From: Isoetes taiwanensis
Lineage: Eukaryota > Streptophyta > Lycopodiopsida > Isoetales > Isoetaceae
Reading direction: 5' to 3'
NCBI GenBank assembly: GCA_021234155.1
Contig: JAJEKV010000018.1
Location: 21,499,252-21,563,251 of the forward strand
Length of the DNA stretch: 64,000 nt
Part shown: positions 35,996 to 48,151 of the stretch, piece after piece
Numbering within the stretch: the first letter of the stretch is position 1
Layout of the letters: every line of letters starts with the position of its first letter
Translations under genes and position numbers: made by a program
The notes under the pieces: generated by a model
What the model saw: the letters and a program-made list of their open reading frames with translations, nothing else
The model's database searches: none
What the model was told of the DNA's origin: nothing

Positions 35996-36904
35996 AAATT
36001 CCAAAAATATATTGATTTTTCTTTTACACGGCAGCAATTATTGTCTATGGCATCGCTCAGAATATCTTTGGCGCTCATTTTTGCTCGTGGATATGGCGGT
36101 CGGTGGGGCGGCCATCAGCCAGAAGCTATTGGATCTTCAAGCAAGCTGGGATGCAGCATCGTTAGATTATGGTAAAACATTGGAATATCTCTGGAAATCG
36201 ATTTAGGGCTTCTTGAAAATCGATTTAGGGCATGGGATGACTTAGGGCCAAGTCGCCACTACCTGATGCTTCGATCTACCAGAGGGTTCGCTCCAAGCAT
36301 GTCGATTTCCACCCGGTGCATCAGCCCGACCGATTCAATGGCAAATACACCGATTCAATGGCTTAGAAACTTGCCGGAAGGGCTTTCGTTAAGATCAAAA
36401 GCTCTGGATTCGCCATTGGCAGCCTTGCAATCATCATTTTTGCTTGGTTTAAAAAAGGTGTTGGTTTAAGCATTTGGAAAGAAATGCTTGCCCTTTCAAT
36501 GTTTCATCCACGAGCATGAGTCAGGGGCCGAAGAACTGCATTACAAAGAGGTTCTTAATCTACGATTTATTATTTATCTGCTTGAATATTTTTATTTCTT
36601 CATGTGAAGTTCAGATAACATTCTTGGCTAGGTCCAGTTCATTTTCATTCATGCATAAGCTGATAGCACGGAAGTAGTTTCTGGAAGATTTATTCTTCCT
36701 TTGATTTTTCTTAAGTTTTCAGAGTTTTTGTTACTGCTTATTGTGTTCACCATTCAAGAGCCTGTCCTGAGTTTATCAATGTTAGCAATGAGGTTTGGAG
36801 ATTCTTAGTGTTTGGATACGCTTTAAAATAATTTTTTGGGAGCTATAATGTAATACTTTGTGGAGCGGATAATGTGCAAACAGAAACTGATGTTTTCTTT
36901 GCAG

Positions 36905-37053
36905 GTAACTTATTATTTTTTCCATTGGAAAAAGGGAACACCATTTGAAGAAGACCAAGGGCAATACAAAGAGCTGACTTGGTGGGAGCAACTTGATCAT
37001 GGTCGTCAGTTTACACGAAATAAGAAGTTTTTGACTATAGTGCCAATCGTGCT
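36905..37053 (+). pseudogene. Isolated ORMDL (ORM1-like) exon
   Basis: An exon with a proper acceptor (TTTGCAG) and donor (GTAAGT) encodes about 50 residues typical of ORMDL proteins, ER membrane regulators of serine palmitoyltransferase and sphingolipid synthesis. It reads [22 protein letters not shown] and FLTIVPIVL, all matching conserved stretches. I found no first exon (the NRNTEW-type start) upstream and no final exon downstream by eye. A weak candidate for a decayed end (LSVAVIV, near 37945-37970) is unconvincing. It is either a gene with very long introns or a captured or left-over fragment. The frame itself shows no damage. Confidence 0.75.
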
Positions 37054-38280
37054 GTAAGTTGGAAATTATACCTTTCGTACAGAGTTAGGATTCTGGGAAT
37101 CAATGCTGATTAGAACCTGTGAAGTATGTCTTTCTTGGCTGTAACTATGTATATACTATGTGTTTACACAATTGAAAAGTTAACTCTCATATTAAGGTAT
37201 CTCATGCCATGGCAGTTTTGTAAATTGAATTAGCTTTTTTTAAGATTTGTATATATCAGCATTTTCCTTTTACATTCATGTTATAACTGAGCTTCATTGA
37301 CCCATAAATGAGAGACGAGAAAAATTATACATATGGTATATCAATGTTCAAAATTTGGCGAGAAGATGAGTTACCGCACTTTTCTCTAGTTGCATACGGA
37401 CCATTGACCAGCAGATATATGCGATTGGGATCCACTTAAACCTTGTTATTTCAAACGCATTGGTTGATATGTATACCAACTGTAGAGATGCTCGTAAAGT
37501 GTTATCAACTTGCCAAACCAAGTTGGCCCCCAAAGGTGTGACCAAAATACTGCTTTGTAATTAAGGAGTTCTCCGGGAAAGGTTTCCCTTATTTTAGGTC
37601 TTAATCGAATCGCTCAATTCACGTGGTTCAAGTTCAAAAACTTGCTTGCGACATATTTCCTCACCTCTATAATGAGATGTGCGTAGCAAGCATTCCCCCG
37701 CCCATGCCATCAAATCCGCTTCAAAGGGCTTGCCATTTTTCAAGACTTATGCTTCATGTACCATCCGAGGTTGTAAGGAACTACATTGTTCTAAATGTTG
37801 TCCATTCAACCAATGAAAACAAAACGGATGCATCCTTCATTCATCAGATCAACATGACTACACATAGAAAGGAGGAGAGAAACATTTTAAGACTTATATA
37901 TCCCTGAACTGTAGTTGCTTGAACACCAATTGGCTCATCACCATGCTGAGCGTAGCTGTTATTGTTATGATGCAGAAAATTGTCTCCCTTGGGACATTTA
38001 ATCACAATTTTCTTCGTCCACCAGGTATAGGAGCCCATGTTTGGACATGCATATCATTATATATGCAAGAAATTTATCGCGGCCGCCGCCGCGAACATTT
38101 CTCGTTACCAAACATATTAATTCTGGACATGTGATATTTAAAGATCTAAAGCAATAAAGATCTAAAGCAATGCCTACGCTTGAAGATTTTGAAGCGCCAT
38201 ATGTGGCAGGACATCCAAAAGCACACAAGCATTCATTTATAAAATTACCTCGATGAAATTAGCTCAAGAGATATAGTAAA
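37054..38280. other. No supported gene downstream of the ORMDL exon
   Basis: AT-rich sequence. A small GC-rich palindrome-like GCGGCCGCCGCCGCG lies near 38079-38093. No coding region is recognised. Confidence 0.4.
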
Positions 38281-38560
38281 CATGTGGTTACGACATGTGG
38301 CTATGACATGTGGTTACGACATGTGGCTACGACATGGTGGGAATCACGACGAACGCATGAATTCGTGGTTGAAGGAAGAACTCGTAGGGACGATTTACTT
38401 GAAGAAAAAGCTTGGATCAAAGAGACGATTTGCTTCAAGAAATGGCTCACTTGATGAAAGAAGAACTCAAATAGACGATTTGCTTCAAGAAATAGCTCAC
38501 TTGATGAAAGAAGAACTCAAATACACGATTTGCTTCAAGAAATAGCTCACTTTGAAATTT
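38281..38560 (+). repeat. Two adjacent tandem arrays (~15 bp and ~50 bp units)
   Basis: 38281-38336 is about four copies of a 15-base CATGTGGTTACGA-type unit. 38420-38550 has three copies of ACGATTTGCTTCAAGAAAT followed by GGCTCACTTGATGAAAG-type sequence, period about 51-53. Confidence 0.85.
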
Positions 38561-38572
38561 TATAGACATTTT

Positions 38573-39010
38573 GTGGAAACCTCCCCTAGTTTCTTTGGAA
38601 AGTTGGGGAGGTTTCCATAAAATATTAAAAAAAATAAAAAATATTCATTAATGTTGGCAACCACCGATGGACTGCAACGCACGAGGACCGAGATGCACGG
38701 GGGCTTTTTTTTCTTTTTTTTTGGAAACCTCCCCACCTTTCCCTGGAAACCTCCCCCTTTTTTAATTGGAAACCTCCCTCAGTCATCCAAGAAAGTCGGG
38801 GAGGTTTCCACTGAAGGTGGGGAAGGATGGAAACCTCCCCTGTTTTCTAATATGGAGAAAGTTGGGGAGGTTTCCAGGGAAAGTTGGGGAGGTTTCCTGA
38901 AAGGTGGGGAGGTTTCCAGGGAAAGTTGGGGGAGGTTTCCAGGAAAGTTAGGGAGGTTTCAGGGGAAAATTGGGGAGGTTTCCAGGGAAAGTTGGGGAGG
39001 TTTCCATTGG
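38573..39010. repeat. GGAAACCTCCCC motif cluster, part 2 (~14 copies)
   Basis: About five copies in one orientation (GGAAACCTCCCC, 38575-38840) and about nine in the other (GGGGAGGTTTCC, 38610-39005). The last seven are spaced ~20-24 bases with AGGGAAAGTT spacers. The array ends about 75 bases before the Harbinger element. Confidence 0.9.
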
Positions 39011-39159
39011 AGCCCAACCCAAATCGGGCGTAGAAAAAACCATCGAATGTTGTGGGTATGATTCTGAGTCTCGGCAATCTTTAAGGCCCTTTTTCCACGG
39101 CACTACTGTCTTAAATTTGTGAAGATATGATTGGGCCACATAATCATATAAGACAATCG

Positions 39160-41705
39160 TAGTTTTTCCACACAAATTTTAGGACATGTCGCATGTGCCT
39201 CTGCATACAACTTTGAGTTCCATTTTTTTCTGGGAAACCCCTGAAAAATAAGACAAAGAAATCTTATCCAATCCTAGGGCTTCTTCAATAAAAATTGTGG
39301 GGTTCCAAAAGAGGTCGAATGGTCTCTTCCTCCTCGTCGGATTTGTTGGCTGGTCCGATTTGCCGCCTTTAAAGCTTCTACCCCGCCATATCAAGGAAAT
39401 GCATTCCCCAATTCCTCCAAATCAGATCATCCGGTAGAGCTTACGTCCACAACATGGAAAGGGGGTCGCCAAAATTGTCCGAATGTCATTCAGTGCTGAC
39501 ATCCGCACCTCCCTACAACTCGAATGGAAAGGGGGAGAACAATTCGACAACATCAAATTTTACAAAGGCTACAACAGTAAACATCTCTCTGCGTTCCCTC
39601 TTCTTCTCAAGCGTTCTGTTTCACGCTAAACCGCCATATATTTATTGTTCTTGCTCTAGTTATGGATTCGACATGCAAGATTGAAGACCTAATCAAGCAT
39701 CTTTGCCCGCTAGTAAGATTTTTATGAAAGGTATTACCATATTATGCAACCGCTCCGCTTAAATCCTTTTCTTTTCGTTTCTTTGGCAACTGAATCTTCA
39801 TGCATTTCGTTCTCAGGTTGGCAGGGAAAAAGGCTTCCTCTTTTGAGAACCGTGGTTTACTTTTAGTGCAGCCAATAGGTCATCAAAATCCGTGTAATAT
39901 CATCCGCAAAAGATCAAAAGAAGAAAAAGATCAAATCGTGCCTTTGCATTACAACCGCTAAGAAACAACCAAGAAAAGAAACTACCGAACAACTCCTTAC
40001 GCTCTAGGAAGACAAAATGAACAACGCCTTGGCTCTACGAAGACAAAACGATGGAGCAGGGACCTCCTTCTGCGCCATAGCCGGAGCCCGCCTCATGAAA
40101 AAGGGGGAGGACCAAAAAGGTAAATTTTGGCTTCCCCTTCCATGTTGTGCCGGCAAGATGGCCACGGTCCCACATTCCCGGTGTGGCAGTGATCCGCTCC
40201 AGCTCACCCGGTCAGCGGGGCCCCACCGTCCACACCGAATGTGGTCCCGGGCCATGCCATGCCATACAAAATTGCAGAGATGAAAAGTTTGGCATGAATA
40301 GTCTATTTCTACTGTATGTAGAGCACAATCGCGAAGAAACCACGTAGCCATAAATGTTAAATATAATGCACGATTCATAAGATTGAAGCCTTCATGCTCA
40401 ATGGTGGCCCCAAAGAGAGGGGGCGATGCAAGCAAGAGTGGCCTTCAACTGCTTTTGGTACATAAATAGAATCGGGATCCGGAAACCCGCCCCAGCTAAT
40501 ATAGTGCTAATAAAAAGTTTCGTGGATTCAAACCTTAGAGATGTGCAAATATGATCTTTTCTCGATTTAACCTTAGTGATGAGGACGTTTCATCAGAAAC
40601 TATTCTCACGTCAAGATCCTAAAAATATACACTAAAAAGTTCTCATCAGAATTATTCTCATATGTAGGATCGCCAAAATAATACGGTAATGTTGAGAATT
40701 TAACCAATTCAATTCAACAGATTTAGAAAAGATACAAGATAGTGTGCTCTATTTGAAGGCTGTTAATCATACAAGCAACAATAGACATCCGTAAGATTAT
40801 ACATCGTAAAACCCAAGCAAAGGCCCCTGATTCTAATTTTGGTATAATGACAAGGCTCAACCATGACAGATAGAAGCCTTGGGGTTTGAAACACAGATAT
40901 TGGCATACTTTTTCAAAGCATCCTTGGATCCGGGTTTGGGTTCACCTGGAGTAACTTTTGGAATTGCATGAGCTGCATTGACTCTGGCCACCATAGCCAT
41001 AACTCTAGGCCTAAAGGTTATTATGACAAATCCTCCTCTCGCATATCCTTAGGCATAGCCCACAAGCTTTGAAAAATATGTCCGTTGTTGGACTCAGAAC
41101 TTTTTATTTCTTACCAACGTCAATCCATTCTTAACATATGCACCACGATAATGAGCCCAGAACAGGAACCACTTGGGATTACATTGCAAAGATCTGTAAT
41201 ATGTGCTCATATTTTCATAACTTGCACACCATTTATATATAGCATTGTCAGCATAGTTGTTTATAGTTTGGCCTTGAGAGCTTGCAAGAACATAGTACAA
41301 AGGAATAAATTGCAACTTGAGTAAAATTGTGCCTCTCTGTGACAAAACATGCAAGAAAACCACGCAGAGATTAGTAGTGGAAAAGCAAAATTATGAGACA
41401 TGTCTTATATTATAAGACATCTCTTATAATGAAGCCATGGAAAACTAATTTTTATAAGACATGTCACAAGAATGACATGGCACCTCAAATGCTATCTTAT
41501 GTAGGGTTCACATGGATATGTGCGTTCGACTCTAGGCTGAGGAGTCATGTTCAGCGCTAACTATTTTATTCAGCCACGTATTCACATGCAGCCAGGTGTT
41601 TTTATCATCAAAATTCGCACCGCCATTAAGCTAGCTTAAAAAACGTTCGATATTTCCTGAATTCTTTATCTCCTCCAGCTTGTTCTTCAAATTACTGAGT
41701 TCTCC
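39160..41705. other. Left internal part of the Harbinger element, no recognised gene
   Basis: Frames at 40004-40435 (-) and 40017-40283 (+) are GC-rich but match no known family. AGGACATGTCGCATG near 39181 and AAGACATGTCACAAG near 41457 are related direct motifs (ACATGTC), possibly subterminal. Confidence 0.4.
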
Positions 41706-42895
41706 ATGGCTCAAGATCATCCTCCTGTGCTCAACTATGGTGAACGGGATGATGGGGAGGATGATTTCGAGCAACTACTTCAATGTATCATACAGATTAT
41801 CTGTTGTTGGCTGGGTGTTCTCTTCTCTATGATTTGCCAAACAACCCGAGAGTATTGGGTTTATCCAAGGCAAGAGGCTTCCGGGCATGATGTTAGCTCT
41901 TCCTTGTGGCTGGAATCAGGATTGGCAGGTAATTTTAATTTCAGACATAGAATGTCTGCCCATAATTTTGAGATTTTACTGAAGCTCGTGGCCCCTCATA
42001 TACCTGAGCCAAATCCAGAAAATCGTGTGAGAGAACCTGTGAACAAGGCATAAGCCCTTGCTTGTGTAGTATTCAGGCTTGCACACAATAACAAATGCTT
42101 TATTTGTGCACAGTTATTTGGCCTTGGAGTCTCAACTGTGCGCAAGTAGACGAGGATGATAGTGGAAATTCTTGCCACTGAGCTTAGAAATGAGTTCATT
42201 AGAGCTCCAGATGGTCACAGACTGCAACAAATAATACAGGACTTTGAATCCATATCAGGTCTTCCACAAGTGGCTGGGGTGATAGATGGATCTCGCATCC
42301 CTTTGCGCTACAAACCAGCAGCCCGTTTCACACTAGTTGATTATTGGTACAGGCATCATTTTCATTCAATTCTTCTTCAAGCTGTGTGTGATGCTTCCAA
42401 AATATTTTGGGACATTTGTTGTGATGCACCAGGAGGATCACACGATACACGCCATTTTTATACTTCACCTTTATATAACAAGCTCATCACCAGGCAGATT
42501 CTTGCGCTTCCTATATTAGGAGGATTCGTGGATTGAGAGTCAAACCTTTTTTATTGGGTGACTCAGGATATCCAGCATCATCTTCAATGCTGGTTGTAAT
42601 AAGAAGAAAGCTCAATGACACTCCTGAACAAATCCTTTTTCTCAAGAAAATGTCACAAGTCAGGGTTCTAATTGAAAATGCTTTCGCACTCCTCAAGGGT
42701 AGATGGAAGATTTTGGAAGACATGCCAATTCGATTGCCATTTGCACCATGTGTGGTGGTTGCTTGTTGTGTGTTGCACAATTTCTTGCAGCTTCATGGAG
42801 AAGAGGAGAATGTAGAAGGTCAAGTGCACATTTATGGTGGAGGAGCAATAATGCAAGGTCAAAGCCGTAGACGCCATGAAGGTAATCTCCTCTGA
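41706..42895 (+). pseudogene. Harbinger (HARBI1-like) transposase, broken
   Basis: DDE transposase of the PIF/Harbinger family. The frame from ATG 41706 runs through FRHRMSAHNFEILLKL, is stopped by TAA at 42051, continues in frame, is stopped again by TAG near 42147, then continues to about 42525. There a shift leads into the last frame, which ends at 42895. The catalytic triad remains visible: Asp in GVIDGSRIPL, Asp in LLGDSGYPA, Glu in IENAFALLKGRWK. The HDTRHF segment and the VVACCVLHNFL end are also typical. Two stops and one frameshift make it a pseudogene. Confidence 0.85.
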
Positions 42896-43362
42896 AGAAC
42901 ATTGTTCAAGTATATGCAAGATCAAGGCCTATTGAGGCCATAAATTCCCAACAAATCAATCCATGTTTGTTTTATTTTCATATTTTCCATGTGTGTTACA
43001 AAAACTATTAGTTAGTCTTGAATAAAGATGATTTGTTGTTTTGAACTATATTTTAAAAGCCTTTTGTTATTGCTGATTTGAGTGTGAAGCAAAGTGCCAA
43101 GCATTAAAATTTATTCTGTTATGTGTGATATAAAGAAGGAAAGTGGATGGTTCGATATGTGTGAAGCCAAGTCTCAAAACCTTTAAGAGTTAAAGACTCT
43201 CATTCTTCTTTAAAAAAGTAACATGTAGTCTTGTGTGAAACTTAGCTTTTGTACAAAAAGGTAATAAGTTATTTCATGTGGAGCTTAGCTTTCTTTGCAG
43301 AATTACAGATATGTACTTTGCACAAAGATATGTGCAAATCTATTGTACTTGTAAAAGCTCAT

Positions 43363-43608
43363 GACAAAGAACACCATGACAAGTAATTTCTGTAATTTCT
43401 GTTACAGAACAACAATATTACATATTTACAGTGGCATGTACTAAGACAAAGAACACCATGACAGTAATTTCCGTAATTTCTGTTACAAAACAGCAATATT
43501 ACATATTTACAGTGGCATGTACTATTGACAAAGAACACCATGACAGTAATTTCTGTAATTTCTGTTACAGAACAGCAATATTACATAATTACAGTGGCAT
43601 GTATAATG
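43363..43608 (+). repeat. 82-bp tandem repeat, three copies
   Basis: The unit GACAAAGAACACCATGACAG ... AACAGCAATATTACATATTT ... CAGTGGCATGTA starts at 43363, 43445 and 43527, between the two Harbinger genes. Confidence 0.9.
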
Positions 43609-43708
43609 TTTGTAGAACAAATGCATAATTGAAGGAGTCTTTTCAAAAATAATAAACAAATGAAGCATAGATCAAACATAAGTTAGAGAGCACATATGAG
43701 CTAACTAC

Positions 43709-44833
43709 TCATATTGCTATGGGAGCTAGATCCAGAGGGAAGAAATGGGTCTTCTTCTGTAGAGAAGTGGCTCCCATTGAATGTATTTCAGATGGAGCTG
43801 ATATGTTGCAAACTGGATTGGATGGTAGTCGGGCTTGCAAGTCCATTTGAAATCTCACTTGCATCTCCGCAAGTTGCAATTTCAATGTCTCCTTCCTCTC
43901 GGCAATTTGCAACTGTAATTGTTCTGCACGCTCAATTGCATCCTTTTTTGCCTGCAACTCCATTATCTTGAGGTCTTTTTGAATGACAATTATGTCCTTC
44001 AGAGCTCTTGCTAGAATTGAAGCAGCTCCACGAACACCATCTTCCAATCGCCTTGACTTTGTTTTCTTGCCATTCAAACTAAAGAACTTCCCTTCTTGTT
44101 GGAAACAACGGGCAACTTCTCTTTCAATTCCCTTATTGGAGTACCTTGGCCACTATCGTTACCATCTTCTTCATCATCTTCAATGACAGTAACTTGATTT
44201 TCTTGGGATCCAATTTGCTGCAATATGTCTACTCCTTTTTGCTTCTTAGCACTTTGATCTTGAATTGTAGCAGCACTCTCCAAATCAGGTTCACTACGTT
44301 TCCTATTTCCATTCATATTAGATGTGGATGTGTCCACTGATCTAAATCCTTCATTTGTGGATCCCCCGAGAAGTTTGACACATTTTGCAGAGGAGCCCAA
44401 AACTTGATCAAGCTGATCGAAATATTGCCAAGTGCTAGGAGTACCTCCTGTTTGTTTTCTTTATCCTTTTCTTGCTTGTACCTTCTCAGATTATAAATTC
44501 CATCCTATTTTTTACTTGCTTTCCCGTATATGATCTTTATAAATACTGCTAATCCTCTCTGCAATAAGATCATAAATGCTTGGAACCAAGGTTTCATTTA
44601 AATATCACATTCGACTTCACATCCAGAAACTCATCAAAACAAATTGTCTGTTGGTATTCGGTGGCCATAATCGCTTCTTCTTCTCTCAGTGCGTAACTAG
44701 GAAGTATATCAGAGGCATTTGGGGCTGTTTGAGGAAAAGACTCTTGAGAGGGTGTTGGGATTTGGGTGGAGGGACCTACATCATAATCCTCCTCGTACTC
44801 AGAAAAATCAGAGGGAACAGAATTCAAATCCAT
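43709..44833 (-). pseudogene. Harbinger Myb/SANT-like accessory protein, broken
   Basis: Second Harbinger protein, the DNA-binding partner that helps the transposase. Minus frames 44833-44594 (acidic N-terminus) and a shifted piece near 44400-44590 with RYKQEKDKENKQE then GGTPSTWQYFDQLDQVLG have the order seen in plant Myb/SANT-like Harbinger proteins. 44400-44074 and 44077-43709 form the linker and a coiled-coil end rich in Glu/Leu/Gln (LQLQIAERKETLKLQLAEMQ). At least two frame changes show decay. It is transcribed toward the transposase gene. Confidence 0.65.
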
Positions 44834-45152
44834 ACCTCAAGAGTTCTCCTCGGTACTCCTCGGTAAAAGCTTCGAGGCTGTGTTTCATTGAAAGAAAAAA
44901 AAGCCATTGTCTTTTGTTTTGGCATGTGAATGGATCATGGCTGAGTAAGCGTCGGACTCAGTGGGGTATCAGATTGAATGATTTTGGGGCATCATCCTCG
45001 CAAAGGTGCATCTTTATGATCTTGACTCCGTCTTTGAGGACTTTTTTTCTTTATTATTACTGGTCCGGCCGGAAAAAAGCCCCGTCATGTAAATGACCCA
45101 TTATAGTTATAAGGCAACCATATTTTAAGCCAACCGTGGAAAAAGGGCCTAA

Positions 45153-46504
45153 GATTGGCTTATTTCAATGCTAAGTAACTTTACATGACATTATTCCTCA
45201 CATAGTTTCTTCTTCGACATGGAAAACTAGCATATGAACTTCATTAGCTCTTCCTTCTAAATTAATGACATTGTTGGACTTGATTGTCCATGCTAGGGAT
45301 GTCTAGGACAATTGTATTGCCATATGCCACCTCTCTACAATTTCAATCATACTTGCTACTTCTCATGCTTGCTATTCATTTGTTTTTTCTTTCTTTTTGT
45401 TACATTATATAGATCCATACAATCATTAGGTTTTTTATTTCTCATGCTTGCTATTCATTTGTTTTTTTTTCCCTTTTTTTTTACATTATATAGATCCATA
45501 CAATCATTAGGTCTGCTTGGTTGATCGTTCTTCTGCATGTGGCATTAATTTTCAACAAACAACATAGATGTTGGTTCGTCAAAATGGTTGTAATTGCACC
45601 ACGTGCCTACTCCATGTACAAGGAATGGAGGCTGTCTCATGATTCCATTGCCAGTCAAGGACACAACAACCAATGAAAACTTGATTTCTATGGCGAAAAT
45701 GACTTGATTTTCATGGATTTGCACCGGCTTCGCGATGATAAAAGCCAGCTCAATTCAATTCTGTTGTAGGGGAATAAAAGTTGCTCCGCATTCTGCCACA
45801 ACAAAAGACTTGCTCCTAGCTACTACTATCCGCAAGCCCCCCTTACCCTGGCAAAATGGACTCGCAACTTTTGTTCCTCACAAACTTGTTTATCATCATC
45901 TTTTTCCTCCACAACTAGAGATATTGTAAGGAATCATTACACTTGAATACATTACATGCATTACAAAGACATAGTCAAAAGATAAATCTATGGCATTGGC
46001 TCTTGAAGAAATCCTGAATTTTTTTTCTAATGATAATACACATCTATAAGACTAGGAATGACCATTATGTTTTATGAACTTCACCTACTTATACTAAACT
46101 ATAGGATTCTCCAACACCATGTTCAACATGTTATTCTTGGATGTCTTTATCTCAAGTTCTATAAAGAAAGTGCCCCATTTAGGTAAGAAGAAGCAGGCAA
46201 ATTATCTCTAATATATAATTGTAACATGGAGGATAAGGGGGCAGCTTAGGGGCACGTGGTATTGTTATAGAAAGTTATTTTTTTGTTTAGAGTTGGACAG
46301 GTGTAAGCTTCTAAAATACCAAGCAAGGATTAAACATTTGAGAATTTGACAGCTGGGGCTAGCAGTATCTTCGGAGGCTTTGGAAAGATCGAGGTTTCAG
46401 AAGGGCCTGTGGCTGTTGTTCAAGGAGCTTCTAGAATGTGCAGCATAGTATAAAAGAGTGAGAGATGAAGAGTTGGAACTCAGTTTGGCGAGACTAGGAG
46501 CTTT
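45153..46504. other. Intergenic; contains a ~79-bp tandem duplication
   Basis: At 45358-45512 the phrase TTCTCATGCTTGCTATTCAT ... ACATTATATAGATCCATACA ... ATCATTAGG occurs twice in tandem. No gene is recognised in the rest. Confidence 0.7.
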
Positions 46505-47045
46505 ACTAAGTAAGGGTCTAACTAGGAGCATTACTAAGTAAGGCTACTAGGTCTCTACCCGCCTTCCCAATACAAGAGGAGCAAACATGATCAACCAACA
46601 TCACATAACATCATATCATGATAATCCTCAGAATAACATCTAACCTAATCATACATATCTAACTTATAGTTAGGGTTCCTTGATTAGGGTTCAAGATGTT
46701 GAATAAGGGTTCTAGGATGGCTCTACTCTAGATACAACATACTGACTCATCTAGAGTGCTAACTTCCAGATGAACTACTATGGACACTACTCCAAATACC
46801 TGCTCCCGAAGCGTTCCCTCCCATTCCTTAAACGACGCTCGAAACGGGGTTTCGAGTGCGAAGAAGGTTCCCAGGGTGTTTTGGGCCAGGAAAAGAGGTC
46901 TAGGGTTAGGGTTTAGGTTAATATAGGTTAGGGTCCATATGGGATGACACGTGGCTCCAATGGGATATGGCCATGTGGCGGTTGCCCAATAGGATAAGGC
47001 CATGTGGAACATGGGTCTTATCCTAAGGTTATCTAAGTTATATAC
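46505..47045 (+). repeat. Long dispersed repeat (LTR-like), copy 2
   Basis: Collinear with 27834-28455 at roughly 75-80% by eye, same strand. It ends at the same CTAAGTTATATA phrase. Confidence 0.8.
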
Positions 47046-47203
47046 AAGTCGTATTTAATTAAAGTGGGTCTCATTCCATTCTCACTTTTTTTCGAAACCC
47101 TGTTATTTTACACAAAAAGGACCTGAGAAAATTACTCCGACTCAAAAACTGTCCAGAATTTGAATATTTGTCTGTTAGTGTGGGTCCAATCTTTCTGCCT
47201 GTT

Positions 47204-48010
47204 TTCTCGGATCGCGAGTCGAGAACAAGAAGAATACAACTGAAACAAAGGAATTTCATTACAGATTGAAACCAAAGTTGTAGTTGAAAAAGAATTTCTA
47301 TTAATAAATTGAATAGCTACAATGTATTTTACATCGGACGCAGAGACCAACGCGGTCTTGCTATCACTACAGTTACATCATCGTGGTAGATGGTCCACCT
47401 TAGGGGATGAACGTGCGGGGCTTCTTCACGAGGGGGCAACCTGAAGAATGTGGAATGCCTCACGAGGAGGTGCCTCGGGAACCACCCATTGATCTGTCCA
47501 CCGATTTCTCCACTCTTCTCCTGCACCTTTTCATCAATGGCCGGGTCGAATATGCTCCTTCCCCAACCTCCGTAGATGTCATGCAATGCTTGCAAGATGC
47601 TTTGAGCTTTTTGGACTTGCGAAATGTTCTTCCTCTCTCTTTCATTCCTTGAGGTCACATAGCGTCTGCAATCACGATTAAGCTTATTCCAAAGCCTGGG
47701 TAAGAGTGTAGCATGAGCGGGATCTGTGCCGCCTGGATCTGTGCCTGAGCGGGATCTGTGCGTGAGCGGGATCTGTGCCTGAACCACCTGGAGCAAGGAG
47801 ACTCCATGATTAACAATTACGGTGCCATTAGTCAAAACGAAGAAAAGAATGGAGAATTCAAAACAGAATGGAGAACATTCATTCCATATAGTTGTATCCA
47901 ATCACGTGACAAGCAGTGCCTTTCTCGACTCGCGAGTCGAGAAAGGCCCTGGGAAGTCAATGTACAACCGTGTTCATTATGCCTTTCTCGACTCGCGATT
48001 CGAGAAAGGC
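47204..48010. repeat. Long palindrome family, downstream group
   Basis: Three copies. 47204-47225 is imperfect. 47918-47947 is a perfect 30-base palindrome whose half is GCCTTTCTCGACTCG. 47981-48010 is the same with one mismatch. The last two sit in a 63-base direct duplication that includes TCAATGTACAA and TTCATTA. Confidence 0.9.
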
Positions 48011-48151
48011 AGGGAAAACTCAATGTACAAGTATATTCATTACAAAATATAGTACATTTCTTCACGTTTCTTTACAAAATTCACACAACTTTGCCATCTG
48101 AAAGCAGAGGTCACTTTTCTTGATCACCATAATATTTGTCGTCCATAGCCC

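Larger units (their letters stand above)
39085..45149. mobile_element. PIF/Harbinger transposon, 6065 bp
   Basis: Both ends carry GGCCCTTTTTCCACGG in inverted orientation (16 of 16 bases), flanked by TAA at 39082-39084 and TAA at 45150-45152. A 3-bp TWA duplication is the PIF/Harbinger hallmark. Inside are a transposase relic (+, 41706-42895) and a Myb-like ORF relic (-, 43709-44833), the usual two-gene content. The left 2.6 kb has no Harbinger gene; a GC-rich patch at 40020-40440 may be captured sequence. It is now non-autonomous because both genes are broken. Confidence 0.88.

Noticed and set aside
37919-38050. Possible last ORMDL exon (LSVAVIV segment)
   Set aside because: Similarity is limited to a few hydrophobic residues, and it needs an indel to align.
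40004-40435. 143-aa GC-rich minus ORF
   Set aside because: No recognised motif; probably open only because of base composition.
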